64,000 bases of DNA from NCBI RefSeq assembly GCF_003353055.1, contig NZ_QKWJ01000008.1:124001-188000 (forward strand). Direction: 5' to 3'. The notes under the pieces are model-generated. The model was given only the letters and a program-made list of their open reading frames with translations. It made no database searches and was not told the origin of the DNA. Source of the DNA: Cupriavidus lacunae (lineage in GTDB: Bacteria > Pseudomonadota > Gammaproteobacteria > Burkholderiales > Burkholderiaceae). Numbering within the stretch: the stretch's first letter is position 1; every line of letters starts with the position of its first letter. Both the position numbers and the translations under genes were made by a program. Below, one piece after another: positions 18,390-25,805 of this stretch.

Positions 18390-18620
18390 GGAGTCTCCTG
18401 TATGACTGCGCCGGCATCAGGGGCCGGCTTTGTGCTGGCGGCGGGTGCCGCACTGTTGTCCAGCGGACGCGCCCGCAGGCGGCATCGCCAGGACATTATG
18501 GTGGGGCGCCAGTGCCCAAGTCCACGGCGCCGGGTGCCGTGGACAGGTCATATCAGCATTCTTTCTGCGGGCAATGCGCGCCGTGCATGGAACGCATGCT
18601 GCAGCGCGGAATAGCCCGGC

Positions 18621-19487
18621 TCAGTTGCCGGTGGACGGCGTGGCGGAAGTCAGCAGCGGAGGCAGGGCATTCATCAGGCCGCGCCGCAGGTCGTCGTCGA
18701 GCAGCAGGCCGAAGCGGTCGGACAAGACTTGCACGACGGCCTCGGCGGACGCCAGCTGCGTGTGCCGCACGCTGCCGTCCGGCGCGCGCTCGGCCAGCTC
18801 GCCGTTGGCCAGCGTCACCCGCGTGCCGCCGTCGGTGCGCGCGGCCATCAGCTGCTGCAGGAAGATGCTGTCCGGGTGCGTCGACACATACCAGTTGCGC
18901 GGCACGAAATCGATCCACGGCTGGGGCGTCAGGTCGAAGCGGTAGACCTTGATCCAGCCGGCATCGCCGCGCACCTCCAGGTCGTAGCTGTGGAACGCGG
19001 TGGCGCCCGCCTGCGCCGGCGAAGGCGCCAGCCGGTACGGCAAGCCGTCATCGGCAGGCTCGGACAGCGGCATGGCCCGGAACGGCGTGGGGCCGCCGAA
19101 GCCGACATCGGCCAGGTAGCTGCGGTGCGCCACTTCCACGCGCAGCAGCATGTGCGAGGTCACGGTCGGGACGTCATCGGGCACGCCCCAGCGTACGCGC
19201 GCGGCCAGCGGCGTCACCGCGTAGCCGAGCGCGCCCAGCCCGGCCGCCAGCAGGGTATTGAGTTCAAAGCAGTAGCCGCCGCGCCGGCGGGTCACCAGCT
19301 TGTCGAACACCGCGTCCAGTTCGATCCGCACCGGGCGGCGCAGCAGCGGATCGACGTTCTCGAACGGAATGCTGGCCAGGTGCGCGTCCAGCACGGCGTC
19401 CAGCGCCTCCAGCGTGGGCGAGGGCGGGGCAGCGATGCCAAGGCGCGCCAGCCAGGCGTCCAGTTGCGCTGCGTCGAGGGTAGTCAT
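18621..19487 (-). CDS. arylamine N-acetyltransferase
   Basis: The 288-residue protein is a NAT-family enzyme that moves acetyl (or other acyl) groups from CoA to arylamines and hydrazines. The catalytic triad is visible as Cys in RRRGGYCFELN, His in VTSHMLLRVE and Asp in YLADVGFGG. The N-terminal PFENVDPLL segment is typical. Its start lies 27 bases after the Crp/Fnr regulator gene on the same strand, so the two are likely one operon. The 231 bases between it and the SDR gene hold nothing I can identify. Confidence 0.92.
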   Translation of the reverse strand: MTTLDAAQLDAWLARLGIAAPPSPTLEALDAVLDAHLASIPFENVDPLLRRPVRIELDAVFDKLVTRRRGGYCFELNTLLAAGLGALGYAVTPLAARVRWGVPDDVPTVTSHMLLRVEVAHRSYLADVGFGGPTPFRAMPLSEPADDGLPYRLAPSPAQAGATAFHSYDLEVRGDAGWIKVYRFDLTPQPWIDFVPRNWYVSTHPDSIFLQQLMAARTDGGTRVTLANGELAERAPDGSVRHTQLASAEAVVQVLSDRFGLLLDDDLRRGLMNALPPLLTSATPSTGN

Positions 19488-19514
19488 GGTGTGCGGGACT
19501 CCGGTGCGATGCGT

Positions 19515-20285
19515 TCAGTTGAGCGTTTCCAGCGCGGACAGGTCGAGCAGTTCGATGCCGCCATATTCCAGCCGCAGCAGGCCGCGCGTTTCCAGTTCGC
19601 GCAGCGCGTGGTTCACGGTCTGGCGCGACAGGCCCAGCATCTGCGCCAGCTGCTCCTGCGGGATGCGCACGCGCTGCGTGGCCTGGGCCTGAGGCAGGTT
19701 GCCATAGCCACGGGCGATCGCGGCCAGGCGCCGGGCGATGCGGGCCGGCGGCGGCAGCAGCTGCGCTTCCTCGACATAGTTGAAGGCCTGGCGCGTCTTG
19801 GCCGCCAGCAATTGCCCGAAGGCCTGCCACCACGCCGGCTGCTGCACAAGGCGCCGCTCCAGGCTGGCGCGCGGCACGTGCCACAGCACGGTGGCGCTGA
19901 CCGCGCGCGCGTCATGGGTGCGCGGCAGGCCGTCGAACAGGCAGATCTCGCCGAACCAGGTGCCGGGCTCCAGCAGGCCCAGCAACGCTGCCTTGCCCGA
20001 TTCACCGCTGGCGTGGATCTGCATGGTGCCGCTGGCGACACAAAACAGGCCGTCGAAACGGTCGCCGCGGGCAAACAAGGTCTCGCCGGCAACCAGCCGG
20101 CGGATGCTGCCGTCATCGAGCAGCGCCTGGCGCAGGGCCGGCGGCAACTGGCTGAACCAGGCCCCGGCGCGCACCGCGGCGAGCGGGTCTTCAACTGGCG
20201 ACCTGGTGCCGGGTACCGCGCCCGCGGGTTGCGGTTGGGGGCGTGGGGGTCGGTGGTGTCGTTCAGGCGGGCTCGCCACTCCCAT
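19515..20285 (-). CDS. Crp/Fnr-family transcription regulator
   Basis: The 256-residue protein has a Pro-rich N-terminal extension of about 30 residues, a cyclic-nucleotide-type beta-roll (RLVAGETLFARGDRFDGLFCVASG ... GTWFGEICLFDG) and a C-terminal winged helix with recognition helix LSRQTVNHALREL. It lacks the Cys cluster of oxygen-sensing FNR, so the signal is unknown. It is encoded ahead of the N-acetyltransferase gene and divergently from the Mpo1-like gene. A Crp-type palindrome lies in the shared intergenic region and may be its own site. Confidence 0.88.
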   Translation of the reverse strand: MGVASPPERHHRPPRPQPQPAGAVPGTRSPVEDPLAAVRAGAWFSQLPPALRQALLDDGSIRRLVAGETLFARGDRFDGLFCVASGTMQIHASGESGKAALLGLLEPGTWFGEICLFDGLPRTHDARAVSATVLWHVPRASLERRLVQQPAWWQAFGQLLAAKTRQAFNYVEEAQLLPPPARIARRLAAIARGYGNLPQAQATQRVRIPQEQLAQMLGLSRQTVNHALRELETRGLLRLEYGGIELLDLSALETLN

Positions 20286-20356
20286 GCCGGTCTCCTTTTA
20301 CCTGTGCGGTGCCGCGTATCAGCAAGGGCACACGATGGCACGCGGCGCCCGGCGGA

Positions 20357-20374
20357 CTGTCAAAAACCTGACAG
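20357..20374. promoter_or_regulatory. Crp/Fnr-type palindrome at class II position
   Basis: CTGTCA and TGACAG flank six bases (AAAACC), giving the TGTCA-N6-TGACA geometry of Crp-family sites. A TACTAT -10-like box at 20395-20400 would place the transcript start near 20407, with the palindrome centred about 41.5 bases upstream. The site lies between the divergent regulator gene and the Mpo1-like gene. Confidence 0.5.
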
Positions 20375-20487
20375 ACCGGCCGGTGCGCGCCCACTACTAT
20401 AAATCCACCTCGCGCCAGCCGCGCAGCAGCAGGCGACAGCCCTGCGGCGCCGCGCGCGCACGCCTGCGCAGACAAGGAGACGTCCCC

Positions 20488-20985
20488 GTGAAAACCCTGA
20501 TCGAACACCTGGCCAACTACGCCGCCTATCATCGCGACCCGCGCAACGTCCTTACGCATTTCATCGGCATCCCGATGATCGTGCTGGCGGTGACGACGCT
20601 GCTGGCGCGCCCGGCGATGGCGCTAGGCGACGGTTCAGGCTACCTGACGCCGGCAATGCTGTTGTACATCCTGTCGTGCCTGTTCTACCTGCGCCTGTCG
20701 CTTGGCTTCGGGGTGGCGATGGCGGCGATCCTGGCGTTCTTTCTCTACGCCGGCTCGCACATCGCGGCGATGCCGACTGCCTGGTGGCTGGCCATCGGCG
20801 TCGGGCTGTTCGTGGTGGGGTGGGTGATCCAGTTCATCGGCCACTATTACGAAGGGCGCAAGCCGGCGTTCGTCGACGATCTGGTCGGCCTGCTGATCGG
20901 CCCGCTGTTCCTGGTGGCTGAAACCGCCTTTGCGCTGGGTCTGGCGCGCGACACGCGCGATGCGATGGCCGCCCGCGCGGACTGA
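20488..20985 (+). CDS. DUF962/Mpo1-like membrane protein
   Basis: The 165-residue protein has about four membrane helices and the conserved histidines of the DUF962 (Mpo1/YGL010w) family in YHRDPRNVLTHFIGIPMI and QFIGHYYEGRKPAF. Yeast Mpo1 is an iron-dependent dioxygenase acting on 2-hydroxy fatty acids; the bacterial role is unproven. The start is a GTG at 20488, with AAGGAGA seven bases before it. It ends exactly where the minus-strand histidine kinase gene ends (no gap). It may be controlled by the neighbouring Crp/Fnr protein. Confidence 0.88.
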   Translation: MKTLIEHLANYAAYHRDPRNVLTHFIGIPMIVLAVTTLLARPAMALGDGSGYLTPAMLLYILSCLFYLRLSLGFGVAMAAILAFFLYAGSHIAAMPTAWWLAIGVGLFVVGWVIQFIGHYYEGRKPAFVDDLVGLLIGPLFLVAETAFALGLARDTRDAMAARAD

Positions 20986-22326
20986 TCAGGGCAGTACCGC
21001 CGGCAGCCGCAGCCGGGCCGCCAGGCCGCCCAGCGGGCTGGATGCCAGCACCAGGCTGCCGTCATACATCGCGGCGATTTCCGTCACGATGGCCAGGCCC
21101 AGGCCGCTGCCGGCGGCGGCCTCGTCGAGCCGGCCAAAGCGGGCAGTGGCCAGCGCCTGCGCCTCGGGCGGCATGCCAGTGCCGTCGTCCTCGACCAGGA
21201 TTTCCAGCTCACCATCCGTCTCCCGCAGCGTGACGCGCACGCGCGTGCGCGCCCACTGGCAGGCGTTGTCGAGCAGGTTGCCGAGCATTTCGATCAGGTC
21301 TTGCCGGTCGCCGGCGAAATGCCCGGCGCCGTCGACCGTCAGATCCAGCGCCCGTTCACTGTGCAGCCGCCCCAGTGCGCGCGTCAGCGCCCGCACCGCG
21401 GGGGCGGCGTCTATACGCTGGCCGCGCGCGGCTGCAGCGCCGGCGGCACGGGCACGCGCGAGGTGCCGGTCCACCTGCCGGCGCATGGCTTCGACCTGGG
21501 CCGATACCGCCTGCGCCGCGGCACCCGGCAGCGCCGCGGCCTCGTTAGCCAGTACTGCCAGCGGCGTCTTGACCGCATGGGCCAGGTCGGCGGCCTGCCG
21601 GCGCGAACGCTCCAGCGCCTGCGTATTGCGCGCCAGCAGGGCGTTGATCTCGGTCACCAGGGGTTCGACTTCCGTAGGCCAGTCGCCGCCCAGCCGGGCT
21701 TCGCGCCGCGCCTGCATCGCGCCCAGCGCGCGCCGCAGCCGCGCCAGCGGCGCCAGGCCAAATTGCACCTGTGCCGCCACGGCCAGCATCAGGCCCAGCC
21801 CGAGCGCCGTCAGCGACCACGCCAGCGTCTGGTTGAAGCTGCGGCGCGCGGCGCGCAGCTCGGTGCGGTCCAGCGCCACCGAGATCTCCACCGGCGTATC
21901 GGCGGACGGCAGCACCAGCTGCCGCGACACCACCAGCAGCGACTGGTGGCTGGGGCCCGGGCGCACGTCGGCCTGGGCGCCGGCAAGGCGGCGTTCCACC
22001 GTCGCCGGCATTTCCGTATCCCACAGCGAGCGCGAGCGCAGCAGCGCGCCGGGTGCGCGCGCTTGCCAGTAGGCGCCGGAATAGGGCAGTTCGTAGCGGG
22101 GATCGGCGGGGCTTCGGGTGAGGACAAGCTTGCCGTCGGCACTCCAGTCCAGGGCCGCGGCCAGGCTTGCCAGCTGGTGGTCGAGCTGGCGCACATAGGT
22201 GTTGTTGACGTGGCGCTCGAACAAGGTCGACAGCAGCCAGCCGCTGACGCCAAGCGCGGCGGCCAGCCAGATCGCCGCCACTGCCAGCAGGCGCAGCGCA
22301 AGGGAACGGCGCAGGCGCGCGGGCAT
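20986..22326 (-). CDS. two-component sensor histidine kinase
   Basis: This 446-residue inner-membrane kinase has two membrane helices (about residues 10-33 and 160-185) around a periplasmic sensor loop, a HAMP-like linker, and a dimerisation domain with the phospho-acceptor His in LAHAVKTPLAVL. The ATPase boxes follow: N box GNLLDNACQWA, G1 VEDDGTGMP and G2 GSGLGLAIV. The start ATG abuts the stop codon of the response regulator gene. The set resembles QseC/PhoQ-type kinases paired with PepSY proteins. Confidence 0.92.
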   Translation of the reverse strand: MPARLRRSLALRLLAVAAIWLAAALGVSGWLLSTLFERHVNNTYVRQLDHQLASLAAALDWSADGKLVLTRSPADPRYELPYSGAYWQARAPGALLRSRSLWDTEMPATVERRLAGAQADVRPGPSHQSLLVVSRQLVLPSADTPVEISVALDRTELRAARRSFNQTLAWSLTALGLGLMLAVAAQVQFGLAPLARLRRALGAMQARREARLGGDWPTEVEPLVTEINALLARNTQALERSRRQAADLAHAVKTPLAVLANEAAALPGAAAQAVSAQVEAMRRQVDRHLARARAAGAAAARGQRIDAAPAVRALTRALGRLHSERALDLTVDGAGHFAGDRQDLIEMLGNLLDNACQWARTRVRVTLRETDGELEILVEDDGTGMPPEAQALATARFGRLDEAAAGSGLGLAIVTEIAAMYDGSLVLASSPLGGLAARLRLPAVLP

Positions 22327-23001
22327 CTAGGGCTGGGCGTCCGGCGGCGGGCGCAGCCGATAGCCCTGGCCGCGCACGGTTTCGATCACGTCCACGCCGA
22401 GCTTGCGGCGCAGGCGGCCGACAAAGACTTCGATGGTGTTGCTGTCACGGTCGAAGTCCTGGGCGTAGATATGCTCGGTCAGCGCGGTCTTGCTGACGAT
22501 CGCGCCGGGATGGTGCATCAGGTAGTCCAGCACGCGGAATTCATGCGCGGTCAGCACCACCGGCGCGCCGTCCACGGTGACCGTGCCCGCGCGCGGATTC
22601 ATCCGCACCGGGCCGCATTGCAGTTCTGGGGCCGGCATGCCGTGCGCGCGCCGGATCAGCGCGCGGATGCGCGCCAGCAGCTCTTCCATGCGGAAGGGCT
22701 TGGCCAGGTAGTCGTCGGCGCCGGCATCGATGCCCTCGACCTTCTCGGTCCAGCTGTCGCGCGCGGTCAGGATCAGCACCGGCGCGTTCACCTGCGCGGC
22801 GCGCCAGCGGCGCAGCACCGAAAGCCCGTCCAGCCGCGGCAGGCCCAGGTCCAGGATGACCGCGTCGTAGGGCCCCTCCGCGCCCAGGTGCCAGCCGTCC
22901 AGTCCGTCCGCCGCGGTGTCGACGGCATAGCCGGCGTCAGCCAGGCTCGCGCGGATCTGCGCGGCGAGGGCGGATTCGTCTTCGACCAGCAAGATGCGCA
23001 T
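22327..23001 (-). CDS. OmpR-family response regulator
   Basis: The 224-residue protein has a receiver domain with acidic residues in LLVEDE, the phospho-acceptor Asp in VILDLGLPRLDG and the Lys in DYLAKPF. The C-terminal winged helix ends with NTIEVFVGRLRRKLG and VRGQGYRL. It is the partner of the adjoining kinase gene, and a PepSY protein is encoded 16 bases upstream. The start at 23001 gives the normal MRILLVEDE beginning. Confidence 0.94.
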   Translation of the reverse strand: MRILLVEDESALAAQIRASLADAGYAVDTAADGLDGWHLGAEGPYDAVILDLGLPRLDGLSVLRRWRAAQVNAPVLILTARDSWTEKVEGIDAGADDYLAKPFRMEELLARIRALIRRAHGMPAPELQCGPVRMNPRAGTVTVDGAPVVLTAHEFRVLDYLMHHPGAIVSKTALTEHIYAQDFDRDSNTIEVFVGRLRRKLGVDVIETVRGQGYRLRPPPDAQP

Positions 23002-23017
23002 CGGTGTCTCCGGTCGG

Positions 23018-23377
23018 TCAGGGTTTGCGGCGGGCGTCGTCCAGCCCGCGGCCCTTGGCCTTGAGCAGGGCGGCGGTACGCGCATCGTATTTCAGCTTGG
23101 CCACCGATCCGCCGGGCAGCAGCAGCTTGACCTCGTACTGCCAGATGCCGTCGTCGCGATCCAGTTCCACGCCGATCACGTCGCCCGCGTACTGGCTCGA
23201 CACGGTCTCTAGGATGCGCGACAGGGGCAGGATTTCGCCCGACTGCACGGCGGCGCGGGCGCGGTCGGCGTCCTTGTCGGCATGCGCGGCCGGTGCCGAT
23301 GTCAGCGCCAGCAGCGCCAGCAGCGCGGTGGCTGCCAGCGCGCGTGGACACGGAAGTGCCTCGAAATAAGACCTCAT
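23018..23377 (-). CDS. PepSY-domain periplasmic protein
   Basis: This 119-residue exported protein has a signal peptide (ALAATALLALLALTSAPAAHA) and one PepSY domain (ILPLSRILETVSSQYAGDVIGVELDRDDGIWQYEVKLL split over a helix-strand-strand unit). PepSY proteins often accompany PhoQ/QseC-like kinases and may modulate them or inhibit proteases. It is the first gene of the PepSY-regulator-kinase operon. Confidence 0.88.
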   Translation of the reverse strand: MRSYFEALPCPRALAATALLALLALTSAPAAHADKDADRARAAVQSGEILPLSRILETVSSQYAGDVIGVELDRDDGIWQYEVKLLLPGGSVAKLKYDARTAALLKAKGRGLDDARRKP

Positions 23378-23401
23378 GGCCTGAAGTTTGCAGCAAAAAA
23401 C

Positions 23402-23417
23402 CTGAATGCGGGCTGAA
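23402..23417. promoter_or_regulatory. tandem CTGAA repeats, candidate response-regulator site
   Basis: Two CTGAA copies begin at 23402 and 23413, eleven bases apart, which is the spacing of OmpR-family tandem half-sites. A further CTGAA lies at 23381. They stand just upstream of the PepSY start codon, so autoregulation by the operon's regulator is likely. Confidence 0.4.
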
Positions 23418-23486
23418 CGGAATGCTCAGGGTGCGTTCAGTTGCCGGCGCGGACAATGGCCGCCATCCCAGCCAAGGAGTTTCGCC

Positions 23487-23738
23487 ATGCCATCCGCACA
23501 ACCACCCGTCAGGCATCCGTCCTCGCCGCATGCCGTTGCAAAACCTGCACGCCGGCGGCGGCTGGCGCTGGCTGCCGGGATACCGGTAGCGCTGCTGAGC
23601 GTGGCGAGCGTGTTCGGCATGCAGGCCGGCTGGCCAGCGTCCTGGCACGCATGGCGGCATGCCGATGCGGGGCTGGCGATGATCGCGCTCGGCACGCTCG
23701 TCGCCGGTGCGCTGCTGGCGGTCTGCACTGGCGAATGA
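23487..23738 (+). CDS. small membrane protein of unknown function
   Basis: I do not recognise this 83-residue protein. A basic N-terminus (KPARRRRL) is followed by two predicted membrane helices (LALAAGIPVALLSVASVFGM and GLAMIALGTLVAGALLAVC), giving an in-in topology. AAGGAG seven bases before the ATG supports translation. It is transcribed divergently from the PepSY-regulator-kinase operon and may share its control. Confidence 0.6.
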   Translation: MPSAQPPVRHPSSPHAVAKPARRRRLALAAGIPVALLSVASVFGMQAGWPASWHAWRHADAGLAMIALGTLVAGALLAVCTGE

Positions 23739-23912
23739 GCGCGAACGGTAGTGCCCGGGCACGTCCAGAAGGTTGCGCGCCGACGCCTGACGAGGCTGCC
23801 GCGAACGCCAAAACGGGGGTACGTAGGCCGTTTTCGCGTTTTCACTGAGGCAAAGCCGCGACAAAACCCCGGGTTTTTACGAGGTTTTGCGTTTCGCATG
23901 CACGAAAACCCC

Positions 23913-23939
23913 TTGACTTACGGTTCTTTCCGCTATGAT
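23913..23939 (+). promoter_or_regulatory. promoter of extended HU gene
   Basis: TTGACT (23913-23918) and TATGAT (23934-23939) are both near-consensus sigma-70 boxes, about 90 bases before the start codon. The 15-base spacer is shorter than usual (16 if CTTGAC is used). The rest of 23739-23912 contains AT-rich short inverted repeats but no gene. Confidence 0.65.
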
Positions 23940-24029
23940 TCAGTGGGCGTCGACAAGGCGATTGCGCAACGCTGACAAGCAATGCAAAACACCTGCCGGC
24001 ACCCATCTGTTCAACTTACGAAAATAGAT

Positions 24030-24488
24030 ATGGCGACCAAAGCGAAACCGACCGCGAAGACTGCAACCAAGCCCGCTGCCAAGAAGGCTGCGGCAACCAA
24101 GGCACCCGTGAAGGCTGCCGCCAAGAAGGCCACGCCGGCCAAGAAGGCTGCTCCCGCCGCTGCGCCCGTTGCGCGCCCGCTGAAGGACACCTTCAACAAG
24201 TCGAGCCTGGTCGCTCACCTGGTAGCCCAGACCCAACTGGAAGCCAAGGCCGTGAAGACGGTGCTGGCCCACCTGGAAACCACCATCATCGGCGCGCTGA
24301 ACAAGAAGGGCGCTGGCGAGTTCACGCTGCCCGGCCTGCTGAAGGTCACGGCGCAGCAAGTGCCGGCCAAGAAGAAGCGCTTCGGCAAGGACCCGTTCAC
24401 CGGTGAAGAGCGTTGGTTCCCGGCCAAGCCGGCCAGCGTCAAGGTCAAGGTCCGTCCGCTGAAGAAGCTGAAGGACGCTGCAGCCTGA
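24030..24488 (+). CDS. HU-like DNA-binding protein with Ala/Lys/Pro-rich N-terminal arm
   Basis: This 152-residue protein joins a roughly 50-residue histone-H1-like arm made of AKKA, PAKKA and similar repeats to an HU-fold domain (FNKSSLVAHLVAQTQLEAKAV ... GAGEFTLPGLLKV). The usual HU arm signature is altered to KKKRFGKDPFTGEERWFPAKP. Such arm-plus-HU proteins are common in Burkholderiales and are thought to condense DNA and bind it without sequence preference. It has a strong promoter and a strong terminator, so it is likely a single abundant transcript. Confidence 0.92.
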   Translation: MATKAKPTAKTATKPAAKKAAATKAPVKAAAKKATPAKKAAPAAAPVARPLKDTFNKSSLVAHLVAQTQLEAKAVKTVLAHLETTIIGALNKKGAGEFTLPGLLKVTAQQVPAKKKRFGKDPFTGEERWFPAKPASVKVKVRPLKKLKDAAA

Positions 24489-24510
24489 TCTGCGCCACGC
24501 TGTCCTGACG

Positions 24511-24540
24511 AAAAAGGAGCCACTGCCGGCTCCTTTTTTT
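24511..24540. terminator. terminator after extended HU gene
   Basis: GGAGCC (24516-24521) pairs with GGCTCC (24528-24533) around ACTGCC. Five A residues precede the stem and seven T residues follow it, so it could terminate in both directions. Confidence 0.9.
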
Positions 24541-24571
24541 ATGCCCGTCGGAGCGCCAATCGCTGCAAGGC

Positions 24572-24613
24572 TTAATCCAGGTCAAATCCGCGGCAATGTC
24601 CCCCACCTAGAAT
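24572..24613 (+). promoter_or_regulatory. FNR-type site and -10 box of small-RNA candidate
   Basis: TTAAT-CCAG-GTCAA (24572-24585) matches the FNR/ANR consensus TTGAT-N4-ATCAA at eight of ten positions. TAGAAT (24608-24613) is a good -10 box and the -35 region is poor. The start would fall near 24620, placing the site centre at about -41.5, the standard class II activator position. Confidence 0.5.
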
Positions 24614-24619
24614 CCATAA

Positions 24620-24708
24620 CGTCATGGGTGCGGGGGCGCTCCCCATGACAGGGCTTCCGGAGCTTTCCGGAAGCTTCCGCCCGCGGCCGCGATGGCCGCG
24701 GGTTTTTT
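24620..24708 (+). ncRNA. candidate small regulatory RNA
   Basis: No reading frame is visible, but about 90 bases fold into three consecutive stems: GTCATGGG with CCCATGAC (24621-24649), GCTTCCGG with CCGGAAGC (24653-24674), and a nine-base-pair terminator CCCGCGGCC with GGCCGCGGG (24680-24702) followed by six T residues. The terminator faces away from any upstream gene, because the extended HU gene already has its own terminator 140 bases earlier. This suggests an independent short transcript. It matches no RNA family I recognise. Confidence 0.5.
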
Positions 24709-24723
24709 ACTTGCGCGCGACGT

Positions 24724-25092
24724 TCAGCCGACCACCTGCTTGGCATACGTCGCCCGCGCCATCTCGCAGACCTCCACCGACACCTGCACGTTCCGGCCGC
24801 CGTCGGCACCGGTGCGCACCGCTTCGGCGATCACGTCGCAGACTGCCTGCGCCAGCGCCTGGCGCACGGCGGTATCGCGGCCGTCCAGGATCGACAGGCG
24901 CGCGTGGACGAAAGCCCGCTCCACCGCATCCACGCCCTGGCGGTAGGTCGACAGCGTGACGCAGCGTGATTTGATGTCCGCCTCCTGGAATTGCCCCGAC
25001 GCCAGCAGCGCCGCATTCGCTTCATCGAGCAGTTCGTCCGGCGAGCAGTTCAGGCGGGTGTTTTCGGTGAGTTCGATGACGAGGTGGGGCAT
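24724..25092 (-). CDS. 5-carboxymethyl-2-hydroxymuconate isomerase-like protein
   Basis: The 122-residue protein resembles CHMI (HpaF) of homoprotocatechuate degradation. It begins MPHLVIELTENT, with the N-terminal Pro used as catalytic base in this tautomerase superfamily, and has the typical GVDAVERAFVHARLSILDGR segment. No other homoprotocatechuate genes are near, so the physiological substrate may differ. It runs opposite to the small-RNA candidate. Confidence 0.8.
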   Translation of the reverse strand: MPHLVIELTENTRLNCSPDELLDEANAALLASGQFQEADIKSRCVTLSTYRQGVDAVERAFVHARLSILDGRDTAVRQALAQAVCDVIAEAVRTGADGGRNVQVSVEVCEMARATYAKQVVG

Positions 25093-25224
25093 GGCGGCGT
25101 CCTGGCAAAGGTCCTGCAAAAGCTCCGGCTGATGGCCGGCGAAAGCGAGCATGATACGGGATCCGCGCGCTGAGGTAAGCTGCGTCCTGAGTTGCGCGGT
25201 CGCGCCTGCCCCGTCAAAAACACC

Positions 25225-25731
25225 ATGGAAACATTCAGCCTTGATCTCGTCCTGCGCCTGCTTGCCGGGCTTCTGGCCGGCGCCCTGATCGGCCTGGACC
25301 GCAACTTGCGCGGCAAGGCAGCCGGCATGCGCACGCTCGGGCTGGTGTCGCTTGGCGCCGCCACTGCGGCGTGCCTGGTGACGCTGGGCGGGCATCCGCC
25401 GGATGCGCTGTCGCGGGTGCTGCAGGGGGTGCTGACCGGCGTTGGTTTCCTGGGCGTGGGCGTGATTGCGCGGCATGGCGTGCGGGAGCGTCCGCAGGGG
25501 CTGACCACGGCGGCGGCAATCTGGCTTGCCGCGGTGCTGGGTGCTGCTTCCGGTGCCGGCTACTACATGGTCACGGGTACCGCGCTGGTGCTGGGCATGG
25601 CGCTGCTGTGGGTCGGCGGGCGTTTCGAGGTGACACTGCACCGGTTCCTGGAAGGTAACAATGGTGGCAAACACCACGGGGAGCCGCACCGGCCCGACGG
25701 GAACGGGTCCGATAACGGCCAGGTGCAATAG
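25225..25731 (+). CDS. MgtC/SapB-family membrane protein
   Basis: This 168-residue protein has four to five helices and the family N-terminus LVLRLLAGLLAGALIGLDRN followed by KAAGMRTLGLVSLGAA and the GVGFLGVGVIARHG segment. MgtC proteins help survival at low magnesium, partly by inhibiting F-type ATP synthase. The C-terminal soluble domain of Salmonella MgtC is missing and is replaced by a short His/Gly/Asn-rich tail. It is divergent from the isomerase gene, and a hairpin follows at 25760. Confidence 0.85.
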   Translation: METFSLDLVLRLLAGLLAGALIGLDRNLRGKAAGMRTLGLVSLGAATAACLVTLGGHPPDALSRVLQGVLTGVGFLGVGVIARHGVRERPQGLTTAAAIWLAAVLGAASGAGYYMVTGTALVLGMALLWVGGRFEVTLHRFLEGNNGGKHHGEPHRPDGNGSDNGQVQ

Positions 25732-25759
25732 CGCGCGGGGCAGCCCGGACCCAAAGCAA

Positions 25760-25783
25760 ACGGGGCGCCTGGTGGCGCCCCGT
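25760..25783. terminator. hairpin between convergent genes
   Basis: ACGGGGCGCC and GGCGCCCCGT form a ten-base-pair stem around TGGT between the MgtC gene and the minus-strand HAD-like gene. No T-run follows, so it is a probable bidirectional terminator only. Confidence 0.6.
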
Positions 25784-25805
25784 TGGGATCCGTTGCAGCG
25801 CCAGG

